From positions 1 through 37,082 of the forward strand of contig PNOQ01000051.1 in assembly GCA_013824915.1 (NCBI GenBank): 37,082 nt of DNA. Direction: 5' to 3'. Below the pieces are notes generated by a model, which did no database searches, was not told where the DNA came from, and saw only the letters and a program-made list of their open reading frames with translations. Of the stretch, positions 15,171-23,776 are shown one piece after another. Positions within the stretch are counted from its first letter, which is position 1; each line of letters opens with the position of its first letter. The position numbers and the translations under genes are program-made. Source of the DNA: Nanoarchaeum sp. (GTDB lineage Archaea > Nanobdellota > Nanobdellia > SCGC-AAA011-G17 > PNOQ01).

Positions 15171-17042
15171 TTATTTACCTTGAATGTATAATTTATGCCA
15201 AGTGTTGAATGTTGCTAAACTCCATAGCTGTCTAGAGTAATAAAGTGGAGATTTTTTATAGTTTTTAATTATTTCCTCTACTTTTGTTTTGTTAAAGTAT
15301 ACTGAATCTTTACTTAATAGTTCATTTTCAAAAAATTCTTTTAATCCTTGAGACATCCATTGGTCTAATGGAACTTGGAAAGGTTGTTTTTTTCTATAAA
15401 CTATTTCTTTAGGTAATAAATCTTGATATGCTTTTTTTAATATGTATTTTGTTGTGGAACCATTTATCTTTAAATTTACTGGAATTTTCATAGATAGTTC
15501 TATTAATCTATGGTCTAAAAATGGAACTCTACATTCTAATGAGTGTGCCATAGCCATTTTGTCTGGTTTCATAAGCAAATTTTCAGGCAAATAATTTTTT
15601 AAGTCATGAAGTATCATTTGATTTTCTAAGTGTTTTGATTTTTTGAAACTATTTGAAATATTGTTTATTAATTCTTCATCATTGGTGTAATTTTTTAATA
15701 ATTCTTTTTTTTCTGTTTCATCAAATATTGATATTACGTCTAAAAATGATTTTGGTTTATTATTTTTGAAATCTTTTATTGCTAAATTTAAACGTTTTAT
15801 TCCGGCTTCTTTGTTTTCGCCTGCATATCTGTAATATTTATTTATCAATGATTTTGGTGCTAGTTTTATTCCTGCTGAAATTGAATGTTTAGTTAAACAG
15901 TATGGGAGTTTTGAAGTTTTTTTAATAATATTCATAAATTTATATTGATCATAACCACAAAATAATTCATCTGCTCCGTCACCAGTTAAAATAACTTTTA
16001 CATTTTTTGTTGCGTGTTCAGATAAAATATATACAGGTACTATTGCTGGATCTGCTATAGGTTCATCTAAATGCCAAATAATTTTTTCAAATATTTTTGT
16101 AACATCTGGCGAAACAACAATTTCTTTGTGATTTGTTTTGAACTTTTCTGAGACTATTTTTGCATAGTTTGATTCATTACCAACTTCATCATTTGCAAAA
16201 GTTATAGAAAATGTGTTAACTGTTGAGTTTTTACTTAAAATTCCGGTTATTATGCTTGAATCTAAACCACCACTTAAGTAAGTTCCAATTGGAACATCAC
16301 TAATAGTCATTAATTCTACAGATTCTTCTAATAATTTTTTTATTTCTCCAATAAAATATTTCTCATCTTTATTTTGTATATCTTCTTTTATATCCCAGTA
16401 TTGTTTTATTTCTAAATGGTTTGTTTTTAGATTATATTTTAAATAGTGCCCGGGTAATAGTCTTTTTATGTCTTTTATTATTGTTTTTCCTGTCGATATA
16501 TATCTAAGACTTAAGTAATCATTTAATGCGGAATCATTGATTTCTTTATTTATTTCTTTATCTTGTAATATCGCTTTTATTTCTGAAGCGAAAATTAGTT
16601 TATTGTCTTTATTATAATAGTACAAAGGTTTTATGCCTATTCTGTCTCTAGCTATAAAAATAGTTTTGTTTTTTGAATCGTATATTGCAAATGCAAACAT
16701 ACCGTTGAATAGTTCTAGGCAAGATTCTTTGTATTTATGATAAGCTTTTAGAATTACTTCTGTATCTGAGTTTGAATCAAATTTATATCCTTCTTTTTCT
16801 AGTTTAGTTCTTACTTCTTTAAAATTATAAACTTCACCATTATAGATCATTACTAAGTCTTCATATTCCATTGGTTGGTGACCTTTTTTACTTAAGTCTA
16901 TGATAGAAAGTCTTTTGTGGCCCAATGTAAGGTTTTTGTCATTATAAACTCCTTCATCATTTGGGCCCCTATGTTTAATTGAATCTAGCATATTCTTGCA
17001 TAGTTTCTTGTCTTCCCAATTAAAACCTAATATTCCACACAT
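15171..17042 (-). CDS. asnB: Asparagine synthetase (glutamine-hydrolysing), AsnB
   Basis: Class II glutamine amidotransferase fused to an ATP-pyrophosphatase domain. MCGILGF places the nucleophile Cys2 at the mature N-terminus, and HRGPNDEG, LGHKRLSIIDL and MIYNGEVYNF complete the glutaminase domain. The synthetase half has the PP-loop YLSGGLDSSI near residue 255, then LTGDGADELFCGYD and LECRVPFLDHRLIEL. Length is 623 aa, normal for AsnB. Such genes occur in many polysaccharide loci, where they can amidate a uronic acid or other sugar carboxylate rather than make asparagine. Context makes that possible here but does not prove it. Confidence 0.93.
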   Translation of the reverse strand: MCGILGFNWEDKKLCKNMLDSIKHRGPNDEGVYNDKNLTLGHKRLSIIDLSKKGHQPMEYEDLVMIYNGEVYNFKEVRTKLEKEGYKFDSNSDTEVILKAYHKYKESCLELFNGMFAFAIYDSKNKTIFIARDRIGIKPLYYYNKDNKLIFASEIKAILQDKEINKEINDSALNDYLSLRYISTGKTIIKDIKRLLPGHYLKYNLKTNHLEIKQYWDIKEDIQNKDEKYFIGEIKKLLEESVELMTISDVPIGTYLSGGLDSSIITGILSKNSTVNTFSITFANDEVGNESNYAKIVSEKFKTNHKEIVVSPDVTKIFEKIIWHLDEPIADPAIVPVYILSEHATKNVKVILTGDGADELFCGYDQYKFMNIIKKTSKLPYCLTKHSISAGIKLAPKSLINKYYRYAGENKEAGIKRLNLAIKDFKNNKPKSFLDVISIFDETEKKELLKNYTNDEELINNISNSFKKSKHLENQMILHDLKNYLPENLLMKPDKMAMAHSLECRVPFLDHRLIELSMKIPVNLKINGSTTKYILKKAYQDLLPKEIVYRKKQPFQVPLDQWMSQGLKEFFENELLSKDSVYFNKTKVEEIIKNYKKSPLYYSRQLWSLATFNTWHKLYIQGK

Positions 17043-17043
17043 T

Positions 17044-17358
17044 TTAACCTACTATAAAGATAATACCAATTAATATTAAAATTATCCCTATAAATTCTTT
17101 TGATTTAACTTTTTCTTTTAATATATACTTTGAAAATATCATAACCCATAAGTAAGATAGTGAAGTTATTGAGGAAACTAATGCGAGTTTGTCTAACTTT
17201 AAAGCATAAACACCAGATATCATTCCTATCCCGAAAAATAATATGCCTAGCAATATGTCTAATAATTTTTTATTTGAGAGATATATCTTTAGGTAAGTTA
17301 CAGATAATGCTCCTGCAATACTTGCTATTATTCCTAATGTTATTGCTAATTGGTTCAT
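17044..17358 (-). CDS. SMR/EamA-type small membrane transporter, second of pair
   Basis: A 104-aa protein with four predicted transmembrane helices and almost no loops. It ends VKSKEFIGIILILIGIIFIVG, the usual last helix of small multidrug resistance and ArnE/ArnF-type proteins. The N-terminal helix has ITLGIIASIAGALS. It overlaps its paralogue by 4 nt. Such tandem four-helix pairs typically form a heterodimer. In bacteria ArnE/ArnF flips undecaprenyl-phosphate aminoarabinose across the inner membrane. Next to polyprenyl-phosphate glycosyltransferases, a flippase role for a lipid-linked sugar is the best inference. No substrate is visible in the sequence. Confidence 0.75.
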   Translation of the reverse strand: MNQLAITLGIIASIAGALSVTYLKIYLSNKKLLDILLGILFFGIGMISGVYALKLDKLALVSSITSLSYLWVMIFSKYILKEKVKSKEFIGIILILIGIIFIVG

Positions 17359-17678
17359 TTTTTATATGATATTATGGTTATTCCTATTATTAGGAAGATA
17401 AAACCTACTAAGTTAATCACAGTTAGTGATTCTTTTAATACGAAATATGAAAGTAAGTATACCCAAGCTAAACTTAGAGATATGATTGGAAATGTTTTTG
17501 ATAACTTTTCATTTTTTAATGAATATATTAAAGGAATTGCTGCAAGACAATAAGATAATATTCCCCAAACAAAAAACATGTTTATTTTTTCTGGTGAGTT
17601 TATAGCTATTTTGAACATTAATTGGCCTAATGCAATAAGTAATGATGCAAAAATTGTTAATATTAATATATTTTTCAT
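17355..17678 (-). CDS. SMR/EamA-type small membrane transporter, first of pair
   Basis: A 107-aa protein with four predicted transmembrane helices, a paralogue of the next gene. Family features are ASLLIALGQLMFKIAI in helix 1, a WGILSYCLAAIPLIYSL helix, and the final ESLTVINLVGFIFLIIGIT. Proline and glycine positions resemble ArnE/ArnF and EmrE-type proteins. It overlaps both neighbours by 4 nt (ATGA), so the GT-C-like protein and the transporter pair are probably made in step. The likely function is flipping a monosaccharide-charged polyprenyl phosphate so that an extracytoplasmic transferase can use it. That is an inference from family and neighbours. Confidence 0.75.
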   Translation of the reverse strand: MKNILILTIFASLLIALGQLMFKIAINSPEKINMFFVWGILSYCLAAIPLIYSLKNEKLSKTFPIISLSLAWVYLLSYFVLKESLTVINLVGFIFLIIGITIISYKK

Positions 17679-19483
17679 TTTATTAAATATACTCTAGATA
17701 TGGTCATGTTGTTTTCATCATATTTCCATACTTCTTCTAAATGAGAATCTAAACTTGCGTCCCATGGTTGTAAGAAATCTTTTCTTGTTGGTAGCACGAA
17801 TAGTAAATCAAACTTTTTGTATTCATCTCCATTTAATGCTGGGTCAACCCATGTGTTTTGTGGGAAAAATTCGATATTATTACTAGTTAAAAACTCTCTA
17901 TTTTCTACAGTGTCAAATAACACAATAGGATCGTATCTATTTATGATTCTACCTTGTTCATCTAAAATATAATCTGTTGAAATCCAGGAAATATCCCAAT
18001 ACAAATATTTTATATCATATTCTTCTAAATATTGTTGTCTTAGTTCTTCATTATTACTATAAAGGATTATTGCTGCTGCTTTCATTCTTGGTTCCATTTC
18101 CAAGAAAGGATCATTATGTGCGAGTCTACTGTTTAAGACTTTTCTACCTGTTAATGCATTTACTAAAAAGTTCAGTTCATTTGTACTAATAAAAACATCG
18201 TTAACTTCTGTGTTTTGAGTTACGTAATCTTCTAAGGCTAATGCGTTACTTGGTAATTCTACTTGGCCTTGTAAAGCCCACTTATCATTTTTTATGTAAC
18301 TATTAAAAGAAGCTACGTTAAAAACAAGTATTACTATTAACAAAATAACTGGAACTATATTTTTGTGGAACAATTTTGTTTTTTTAGAAATATATGTTAG
18401 TCCTAAACATATTAAAATTATTTGAATTATAGGTATTAAGAAATCTGCTATTCTTACAGGGTATAAATCCATACCTATTAGTGGTCTAGTTACGAAATGA
18501 TGTAATAATAAAACTAAACTTGTTATTAAAAATATATCAATGTAATGTTTCAAAGTATTTTTAGTTTTTATCATGAAAACAGAAATAATACCGATTATAC
18601 ATAGTATTGATGCAATTGCGCTTTGTACGTTAGCAAAGTAGAAAAATATGAACTTTAGCTTTCCTAAGAAAAAATCTTTTTGAACATCGAAACTACTGAA
18701 ATCTTGATTGTTCCAGTTTAGATAATTTTCAGATGTTTGTCCGTGATAAACAAATATAGGTTTAAACCAATACAATTGTGCAATTAAGACACCTATTATA
18801 ATTAGAATTAAAAATATATTAGTTAATAACTTTATTTCATCTTTTTCTTTTCTGTGAATATAAATAAAATATAAATAAGTTAATCCTATGAATATACTGC
18901 CCACTATAAATGCTACTCCGTGTGATAATGAACAAATACCATAGATTACTCCGGTTATTATAGCATAAGATTTCTTTTTTTCTTTAATAGTATAGTATAA
19001 TGCTAAAAATAAAATTGGGAATAGTATGTATGTTGCTAATGCTGTATATTTTAGTATAACTGCTTCTTTTATTATTAATATCAAACTTGCTGCGATTAAT
19101 GCAAATAATTTATTTTTGAATAGTTTGTAAGAAACAAAGAATAATACTAAAAATGAAATTAATGAAAGGAATGTTGAACTGATAAGCATTGACTTAATAG
19201 TGTCAAGACCGGTTAATAATGAGAATAGAACTATTACTAATGAATAAATTGGTAAATAAACGGGTAGACTACCTAGCACGTTAGAACCTGCGAATATACC
19301 TCCTCCATGTATTATATGATTAATGCTGCCTAATTGATAATATAAATCTCCACCTAGTAAAGGGGAAGGCAATTGTTTTAATTTTGAAATGTAGAATATT
19401 GCGCTTAGAAAATAAACCAAAGCAACAGCGATTACAATATAATTTAGTTTGTCTTGTCTTATTTTTTCAATTAACTTTTTCAT
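17675..19483 (-). CDS. GT-C-like multispanning membrane glycosyltransferase
   Basis: A 602-aa polytopic membrane protein. About eleven to twelve hydrophobic helices fill residues 15-390, followed by a soluble, probably external C-terminal domain of about 200 residues. Just after the first helix the loop reads PLLGGDLYYQLGSIN. An acidic residue in that first outer loop (D46) is the catalytic signature of GT-C enzymes, which use polyprenyl-phosphate sugars as donors. Context with a GT2 enzyme upstream and a flippase-like pair downstream fits exactly that use. The family is not certain and STT3-like motifs such as WWDxG are absent. It overlaps each neighbour by 4 nt. Confidence 0.68.
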   Translation of the reverse strand: MKKLIEKIRQDKLNYIVIAVALVYFLSAIFYISKLKQLPSPLLGGDLYYQLGSINHIIHGGGIFAGSNVLGSLPVYLPIYSLVIVLFSLLTGLDTIKSMLISSTFLSLISFLVLFFVSYKLFKNKLFALIAASLILIIKEAVILKYTALATYILFPILFLALYYTIKEKKKSYAIITGVIYGICSLSHGVAFIVGSIFIGLTYLYFIYIHRKEKDEIKLLTNIFLILIIIGVLIAQLYWFKPIFVYHGQTSENYLNWNNQDFSSFDVQKDFFLGKLKFIFFYFANVQSAIASILCIIGIISVFMIKTKNTLKHYIDIFLITSLVLLLHHFVTRPLIGMDLYPVRIADFLIPIIQIILICLGLTYISKKTKLFHKNIVPVILLIVILVFNVASFNSYIKNDKWALQGQVELPSNALALEDYVTQNTEVNDVFISTNELNFLVNALTGRKVLNSRLAHNDPFLEMEPRMKAAAIILYSNNEELRQQYLEEYDIKYLYWDISWISTDYILDEQGRIINRYDPIVLFDTVENREFLTSNNIEFFPQNTWVDPALNGDEYKKFDLLFVLPTRKDFLQPWDASLDSHLEEVWKYDENNMTISRVYLIK

Positions 19484-20340
19484 AGTTTAGTTCTCTTTAT
19501 TATTAAATCTGCAATTAAACCAAGTACAATTATTTGTATACCTGTTAATATCACCATAATTGAACCTGCACCTATATAATTGTTGTTGAATAAATCATAA
19601 ATTGCTTTTATTAAACCTGCTAAAAATAAAAATATTCCTAATGGTGCTAGTATTCTTAGTGGTCTGAAATAAGTCATCATTCTTATTATTAAACTAATAA
19701 AATTTGCTGTATCTTTTATAGGTTTTATTGATGATTTACCTTCCCTTTTGTAATAATTTATTGGTATGAACTTAACATTGTAATCGTTAGTCATAGTTGC
19801 TAAAGTTATTGTTGTTGTAAATGAAAATCCTTCTGGAAATAAATTCCAATATCTTATTGCGATATCTTTTTTGAAAATTCTTAAACCTGAATTTAAGTCT
19901 GGTATTTTAGTTTGACTAATATGTTCTGCAAGTTTGTTTATCATGAACTTTGCGGGTCTTCTTACTAATGGTATTTTAGCGCCCTTTTTTGTTCTTGAAC
20001 CTACAACCATATCATATTTATTCATGTGTGAGTATAACATTGGAATATCTTCTACAGGATAAGTTCCATCTGCATCTGTTATTGCAATAAACTCTCCAGA
20101 AGCTTCTTTTATACCAGTTTTTAATGAAGCACCATATCCTTTGTTTTTGTTATGGCCTATATGTTTTATTCCGGGAATATCATTTAGAATTAATCTCGTT
20201 TTATCTGTTGAACCATCATTAACAACAATTATCTCCGAACTATCTTTGATTTTTTTTTGAACTTCTTTCAACCTGTTTATTGTGTCAAGAATTGCTCCTT
20301 CTTCATTATAAACAGGAACTATTATGGATAATTTTACCAT
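19480..20340 (-). CDS. Glycosyltransferase family 2, polyprenyl-phosphate type with two C-terminal TM helices
   Basis: A GT-A domain begins MVKLSIIVPVYNEEGAILDT. It continues with IVVNDGSTDKT and the metal-binding DADGTYP, then VGSRTKKGA and DLNSGLRIFKKD. Two transmembrane helices follow near the C-terminus (ILAPLGIFLFLAGLIKAIY and IMVILTGIQIIVLGLIADL), as in DPM1- and GtrB-like synthases that charge a lipid phosphate carrier at the membrane. The track start at 20352 is a TTG inside aglB. The ATG at 20340 overlaps the aglB stop region (ATATGGTAA) and puts the motif at the N-terminus. Length from there is 286 aa. It probably makes the donor for the GT-C-like protein that follows. Confidence 0.88.
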   Translation of the reverse strand: MVKLSIIVPVYNEEGAILDTINRLKEVQKKIKDSSEIIVVNDGSTDKTRLILNDIPGIKHIGHNKNKGYGASLKTGIKEASGEFIAITDADGTYPVEDIPMLYSHMNKYDMVVGSRTKKGAKIPLVRRPAKFMINKLAEHISQTKIPDLNSGLRIFKKDIAIRYWNLFPEGFSFTTTITLATMTNDYNVKFIPINYYKREGKSSIKPIKDTANFISLIIRMMTYFRPLRILAPLGIFLFLAGLIKAIYDLFNNNYIGAGSIMVILTGIQIIVLGLIADLIIKRTKL

Positions 20341-22889
20341 ATTACTTTCCAAACATAAATATCAAATTGATTTAAACCACGTTCGTGTGTGTATAATTCA
20401 AAATGATCTAAACCTTCTCCATCGTAATAAAATAGTTTAGTAAACATACTGTCTATTAATTTTGGATCCATTAATACTGCTTTGTTTTGACTTGGTATGT
20501 ATGCTACAGCTAATTCTTCAGATCCATTTTCTTGAACATATAAATCTGTATCAGTTCTGTAATATTTTAAGTCTAGTTTTCCACTATTTGTGTTTACACT
20601 AGCTTTATTATTTTCTAAATCTATTATTACACCGTTGTTACAATATAACGTGCTATTTATTTCACTACATGCTCCATCTCCTGCGTATGATGGGTATGGT
20701 GAAATCCATTGGTCTCCTAATTTATCAGATAAACCATTTACTTGTCTGTATGTTGATTCTGCTTCTTCTTTTGAATAGTTTAATTTTTCTTGTAATATTC
20801 TAATTGAATCTTCTTTTGTATTTTGTTTTATTGTATTATACGCGTATGCTTTCTCGAAATCCCATGAACCGAAATGAGCCCATACTCCACCTTTTGAAAC
20901 CATATCTTCAGAAGTTATGAAATATTGTTCTCTTTGTTCACAGAACATTTTATCTAAAACATCATCTGGATTTCCTATGTGCTCTGCTAATACTTTTCTT
21001 GCTTCTTCTTTATCATTTAAAGGTAAAGCTTCATCTAATATTTTCTTTGCTAGTAATGGGTCTTCAACTTGTTCTAATAAAATATCATAAGCATCGTTTG
21101 CACCACAGTTTAACATTCTTAGTATGCCCATTGCTTCGTCTTCATCACTAGTCATTAGAACTTTTCCAACCCAATGAGCTTGTGGTGTGTTTTGAGAGGC
21201 ACCATCAAATGTTACTGCTCTATCTGCATATGCTTTGAACCAGTGTCCGAAGTCCCACCAAGAAGTTAGTATAGCATCTTTTGCAGTTGTTTCTTTTATA
21301 TTATTTAATGAGTCATACCAGGAATCATCAAACATAGGCACTTCAGCTTTTGCTGTGTTTTCTAAACTCTTTAGTGGACTTAAAAATAAGAAGAATAAAA
21401 CTATTATAAGAATAATTGAAATTAATTTTTTGTTTATTTCTAAACCTTTTGATATTTTTTCAGTTAATAAATTATATGTCATTCCTGCAAATATACCTAC
21501 TGCAATTGCATGAACTGGAACCATGTACATAGCGAATCTTATACCTTTAGTTGTACTGTATAATGTTCCTATAAACCATAATGTTAAGAAAATACCATAT
21601 TTTATTTCTGATTGTTTTTTATTTTTCTTTAAGAATAATAAGACAATACCTAATATTGCTAAAACAAATAATATTTTTCCGCCTAGAGAATCTATTGTTC
21701 TTGCTAGACTTGTTTCACCTAACTCAGCTACAGTGTTATATACATTAGGCCATAATGTTGACTTTGCTGCTTCTTTGATTATTGTAACGCTTATTGGTCC
21801 TTTTATTGCTTCTATGACTGACTCGAAACTAGTCATTATTGTTACAAAAAATGCTGAAGATAATATGTAAGCTGCTGCTGTTATTAATGCGTTCTTAGTT
21901 CTTACTTCTTTAAACATAGATTTTTTATATTTAATTGCTAGGAATATTAAGTAAATTACTATTGAGCCTATAATGAAATCAAATATATACCACCAGCCAG
22001 GCCAAGTGAATGCGAATAATCCAGATATTACTCCACCTATTAATGCTAATATTATTTTTTTCTTTTTGTGTTCGTATGTTGTGCTAAATGATTCTAAGAA
22101 CATCCAAGCTATCATTAATGGGAAAAATACATTATATGCATCTGTATCTGGAGCACCAGCTGCGGTTCTAACAAAATATGCTTGACTTATTGCAACTAAT
22201 AATGCTGCAACTAGACCACCTACATTACCAGATACTTTTCTTGCTATGAAGAATGCAGGTATGACTGATAAAGTTGCTATTAATAATGGGACGAAAAATA
22301 TAACATCTTTTACTGTGGTGTCTGAATCAAATATTGAAATAAATTTGTATAAATATGCTGTAAAAAATGGATGTAAATTATCTTCTAAAGGTTCTCCTTT
22401 TGGAGCAACCATATAACTATCTACTGGTTCGCCGTTTATGAATTCGTTACCAACATGGCCGTAGTTTACTACGTTTTCTGCTTCTCTATAATAGAAGTAT
22501 TCATCTATACCTAATAGATATGTACTGGACTTATTGTCTTGATAATACTCTTTTAATTGTTTGTGTACATCTTTAACTTGTGTGTTGAATATGTCTTTAT
22601 TTTGACTAATGTATAGATTCGTTTGTTGTGAGACTAGATTATTATAAGTAGTTTCATCAATGTTTGGGTATTCTTTTAGAATATTACTTCCTATTTGGTT
22701 TTGGATACCTTGGGTTACTGTGTCTTTTGCCCATTCGTCAATTATTGGTAAATCATATGAATAAGCTCTATAATATGAAGCTATGAATAAAGGGATTAAT
22801 AATAGAACTATAATTGTTAAATGATATTTCTTCCAAAAGTCTTTAATCTTCTTTGTATCAACTTTTTGTATTTCTAGCTCTTCTGACAT
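20334..22889 (-). CDS. aglB: Oligosaccharyltransferase catalytic subunit AglB/STT3
   Basis: It transfers a lipid-linked glycan to asparagine in N-x-S/T sites outside the membrane. Catalytic WWDFGHW is at residues 544-550 (the STT3 WWDxG signature). GIDEYFYY around D129 is the first-loop acidic site and APDTDAY at 246-252 the second DxD-like site. TVAE at 386-389 corresponds to the TIxE/SVSE motif of external loop 5. About thirteen helices precede a large external C-terminal domain, for 851 aa in all. The track extends to 23012, but that part is antisense to tRNA-Ser. The ATG at 22889 has GAGGAAAAAG before it and a TATA box about 27 nt away. The first outer loop is long (residues ~45-165), as in some archaeal AglB proteins. 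It heads the glycan locus. Confidence 0.95.
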   Translation of the reverse strand: MSEELEIQKVDTKKIKDFWKKYHLTIIVLLLIPLFIASYYRAYSYDLPIIDEWAKDTVTQGIQNQIGSNILKEYPNIDETTYNNLVSQQTNLYISQNKDIFNTQVKDVHKQLKEYYQDNKSSTYLLGIDEYFYYREAENVVNYGHVGNEFINGEPVDSYMVAPKGEPLEDNLHPFFTAYLYKFISIFDSDTTVKDVIFFVPLLIATLSVIPAFFIARKVSGNVGGLVAALLVAISQAYFVRTAAGAPDTDAYNVFFPLMIAWMFLESFSTTYEHKKKKIILALIGGVISGLFAFTWPGWWYIFDFIIGSIVIYLIFLAIKYKKSMFKEVRTKNALITAAAYILSSAFFVTIMTSFESVIEAIKGPISVTIIKEAAKSTLWPNVYNTVAELGETSLARTIDSLGGKILFVLAILGIVLLFLKKNKKQSEIKYGIFLTLWFIGTLYSTTKGIRFAMYMVPVHAIAVGIFAGMTYNLLTEKISKGLEINKKLISIILIIVLFFLFLSPLKSLENTAKAEVPMFDDSWYDSLNNIKETTAKDAILTSWWDFGHWFKAYADRAVTFDGASQNTPQAHWVGKVLMTSDEDEAMGILRMLNCGANDAYDILLEQVEDPLLAKKILDEALPLNDKEEARKVLAEHIGNPDDVLDKMFCEQREQYFITSEDMVSKGGVWAHFGSWDFEKAYAYNTIKQNTKEDSIRILQEKLNYSKEEAESTYRQVNGLSDKLGDQWISPYPSYAGDGACSEINSTLYCNNGVIIDLENNKASVNTNSGKLDLKYYRTDTDLYVQENGSEELAVAYIPSQNKAVLMDPKLIDSMFTKLFYYDGEGLDHFELYTHERGLNQFDIYVWKVIW

Positions 22890-22910
22890 CTTTTTCCTCA
22901 ATTTGAGTAA

Positions 22911-22920
22911 CTTTATAAAG
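22911..22920. promoter_or_regulatory. Palindromic TATA box shared by aglB and tRNA-Ser
   Basis: CTTTATAAAG reads the same on both strands. Its centre is about 26-27 nt from the aglB ATG (22889) on one side and about 28 nt from the tRNA-Ser 5' end (22944) on the other, so one element may serve both directions. Confidence 0.65.
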
Positions 22921-22943
22921 GTTTTTCTTAATCCAAATAATAT

Positions 22944-23027
22944 GCTGGGATGGCGGAATTGGCAGACGCGTAAGTCTCGAAAACTTATGTCCTTGCGGAC
23001 GTGCAGGTTCAAGTCCTGTTCCCAGCG
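22944..23027 (+). tRNA. tRNA-Ser (anticodon CGA)
   Basis: It folds as a class II tRNA. Acceptor arms GCTGGGA and TCCCAGC pair fully. The anticodon stem TAAGT/ACTTA encloses the loop CTCGAAA, giving anticodon CGA, which reads the serine codon UCG. A long variable arm (GTCC TTGC GGAC) and the T arm GCAGG-TTCAAGT-CCTGT follow, with discriminator base G as expected for archaeal tRNA-Ser. No intron is present and CCA is not encoded. The gene is divergent from aglB and shares its palindromic TATA box. Small accessory genes begin about 150 bases downstream. Confidence 0.95.
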
Positions 23028-23180
23028 TGCTTTTGATTAAAATGATATTGTGCCTTAATTGAATGTGGCCCAAGACAATAATATTTTTTAATCCTCCTCT
23101 CAAATCCTTAACAACTCTTTTTGAGGTAGACGCTCAGAATATTTAGTATAAAATAAAAAAATAAAAGATTGTTCTTAAAC
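23028..23180. other. Non-coding spacer downstream of tRNA-Ser
   Basis: About 150 bases without a convincing gene. It contains a weak hairpin, CTCAAA (23098-23103 region) pairing with TTTGAG after a T-rich loop, and an A/T-rich tail near 23145-23170. No copy of the tRNA 3' end is visible, so there is no evidence of an integration scar here. The 81-aa track ORF across the tRNA is a shadow. Confidence 0.4.
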
Positions 23181-23291
23181 TTATTTTAAAGCAAACAAAT
23201 GTAAGTCTTTTGCAATGTGTTCTAAACTAGAAGCTATTCTCGCTAAACTATTTGCTATATCTTGTGCGTAAACTTCTTGCTGATGATCCAT
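23181..23291 (-). CDS. Small ORF, 36 aa, amphipathic helix
   Basis: Not in the ORF track because of its size. It reads MDHQQEVYAQDIANSLARIA, then SSLEHIAKDLHLFALK and a TAA stop. The heptad-like spacing of I, L and A residues would form one amphipathic helix, possibly a self-associating coiled coil. The ATG at 23291 is preceded by AAGGGGGTATAAAG, a purine-rich ribosome site lying inside the end of the 127-aa gene. The two overlap by 44 nt in different frames, which suggests translational coupling. No function can be assigned. It could be a small partner of the membrane protein upstream. Confidence 0.5.
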   Translation of the reverse strand: MDHQQEVYAQDIANSLARIASSLEHIAKDLHLFALK

Positions 23292-23631
23292 CTTTATACC
23301 CCCTTAATTCTTTTATTTGGTCATAATATTTTATTATTTTGTTGTCTATATTATTGTATTTTCTATGATAGCAAAAAAACCATATTAACCAACCTAGCAA
23401 AGCATATATTAATAAACCAGTAATTATCGGTCTTAAAGCCGATTTAATAACATCATTATTACTTATTATCCCGGTCAAAACAACTGTAACTGTAACTCCA
23501 AATATAGCAATTATAGAAGTTACAATAGAAATCGCCCATGAATTATAAAACTCTCCATCATATTTTAATCTTTCTATCTCTTCTTTTAGTATTATTATTT
23601 TTTCTTCATCGGTTTTGTTTATAAAATTCAT
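23248..23631 (-). CDS. Hypothetical two-TM membrane protein, 127 aa
   Basis: The N-terminal 25 residues form a charged helix (TDEEKIIILKEEIERLKYDG). Two long hydrophobic helices follow, at about 30-53 (WAISIVTSIIAIFGVTVTVV) and 68-88 (RPIITGLLIYALLGWLIWFF). The C-terminal helix is charged (NKIIKYYDQIKELRGYKDG). This helix-TM-TM-helix plan resembles SLATT-type proteins of prokaryotic conflict systems, but that is only an architectural resemblance. A TATA element around 23651-23660 is centred about 25 nt before the ATG, suggesting a leaderless transcript. It is divergent from the next gene. Confidence 0.6.
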   Translation of the reverse strand: MNFINKTDEEKIIILKEEIERLKYDGEFYNSWAISIVTSIIAIFGVTVTVVLTGIISNNDVIKSALRPIITGLLIYALLGWLIWFFCYHRKYNNIDNKIIKYYDQIKELRGYKDGSSARSLRTRYSK

Positions 23632-23650
23632 GTATAATGAAAGAGCAATA

Positions 23651-23660
23651 AAATATTTAA
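23651..23660 (-). promoter_or_regulatory. TATA box for the 127-aa gene
   Basis: TTAAATATTT (minus strand) centred about 25 nt before the ATG at 23631. Confidence 0.45.
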
Positions 23661-23742
23661 AACTTATCTATACCCCCCAAATTTTAACATTTTTAGTTTC
23701 TGACGTTTTTTGTTTAATATTTCACAAATTTATCTTTTAAAA

Positions 23743-23753
23743 AAATATATAAA
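23743..23753 (+). promoter_or_regulatory. TATA box for the 185-aa gene
   Basis: AAATATATAAA centred about 28 nt before the ATG at 23777. Confidence 0.5.
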
Positions 23754-23776
23754 CTGAATAATCCTTTCTTTTTAAT

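Noticed and set aside
22858-23103. 81-aa minus-strand ORF and the N-terminal extension of aglB up to 23012
   Set aside because: Both are antisense to tRNA-Ser. The aglB protein starts convincingly at 22889, and the extra residues are a read-through of tRNA sequence.
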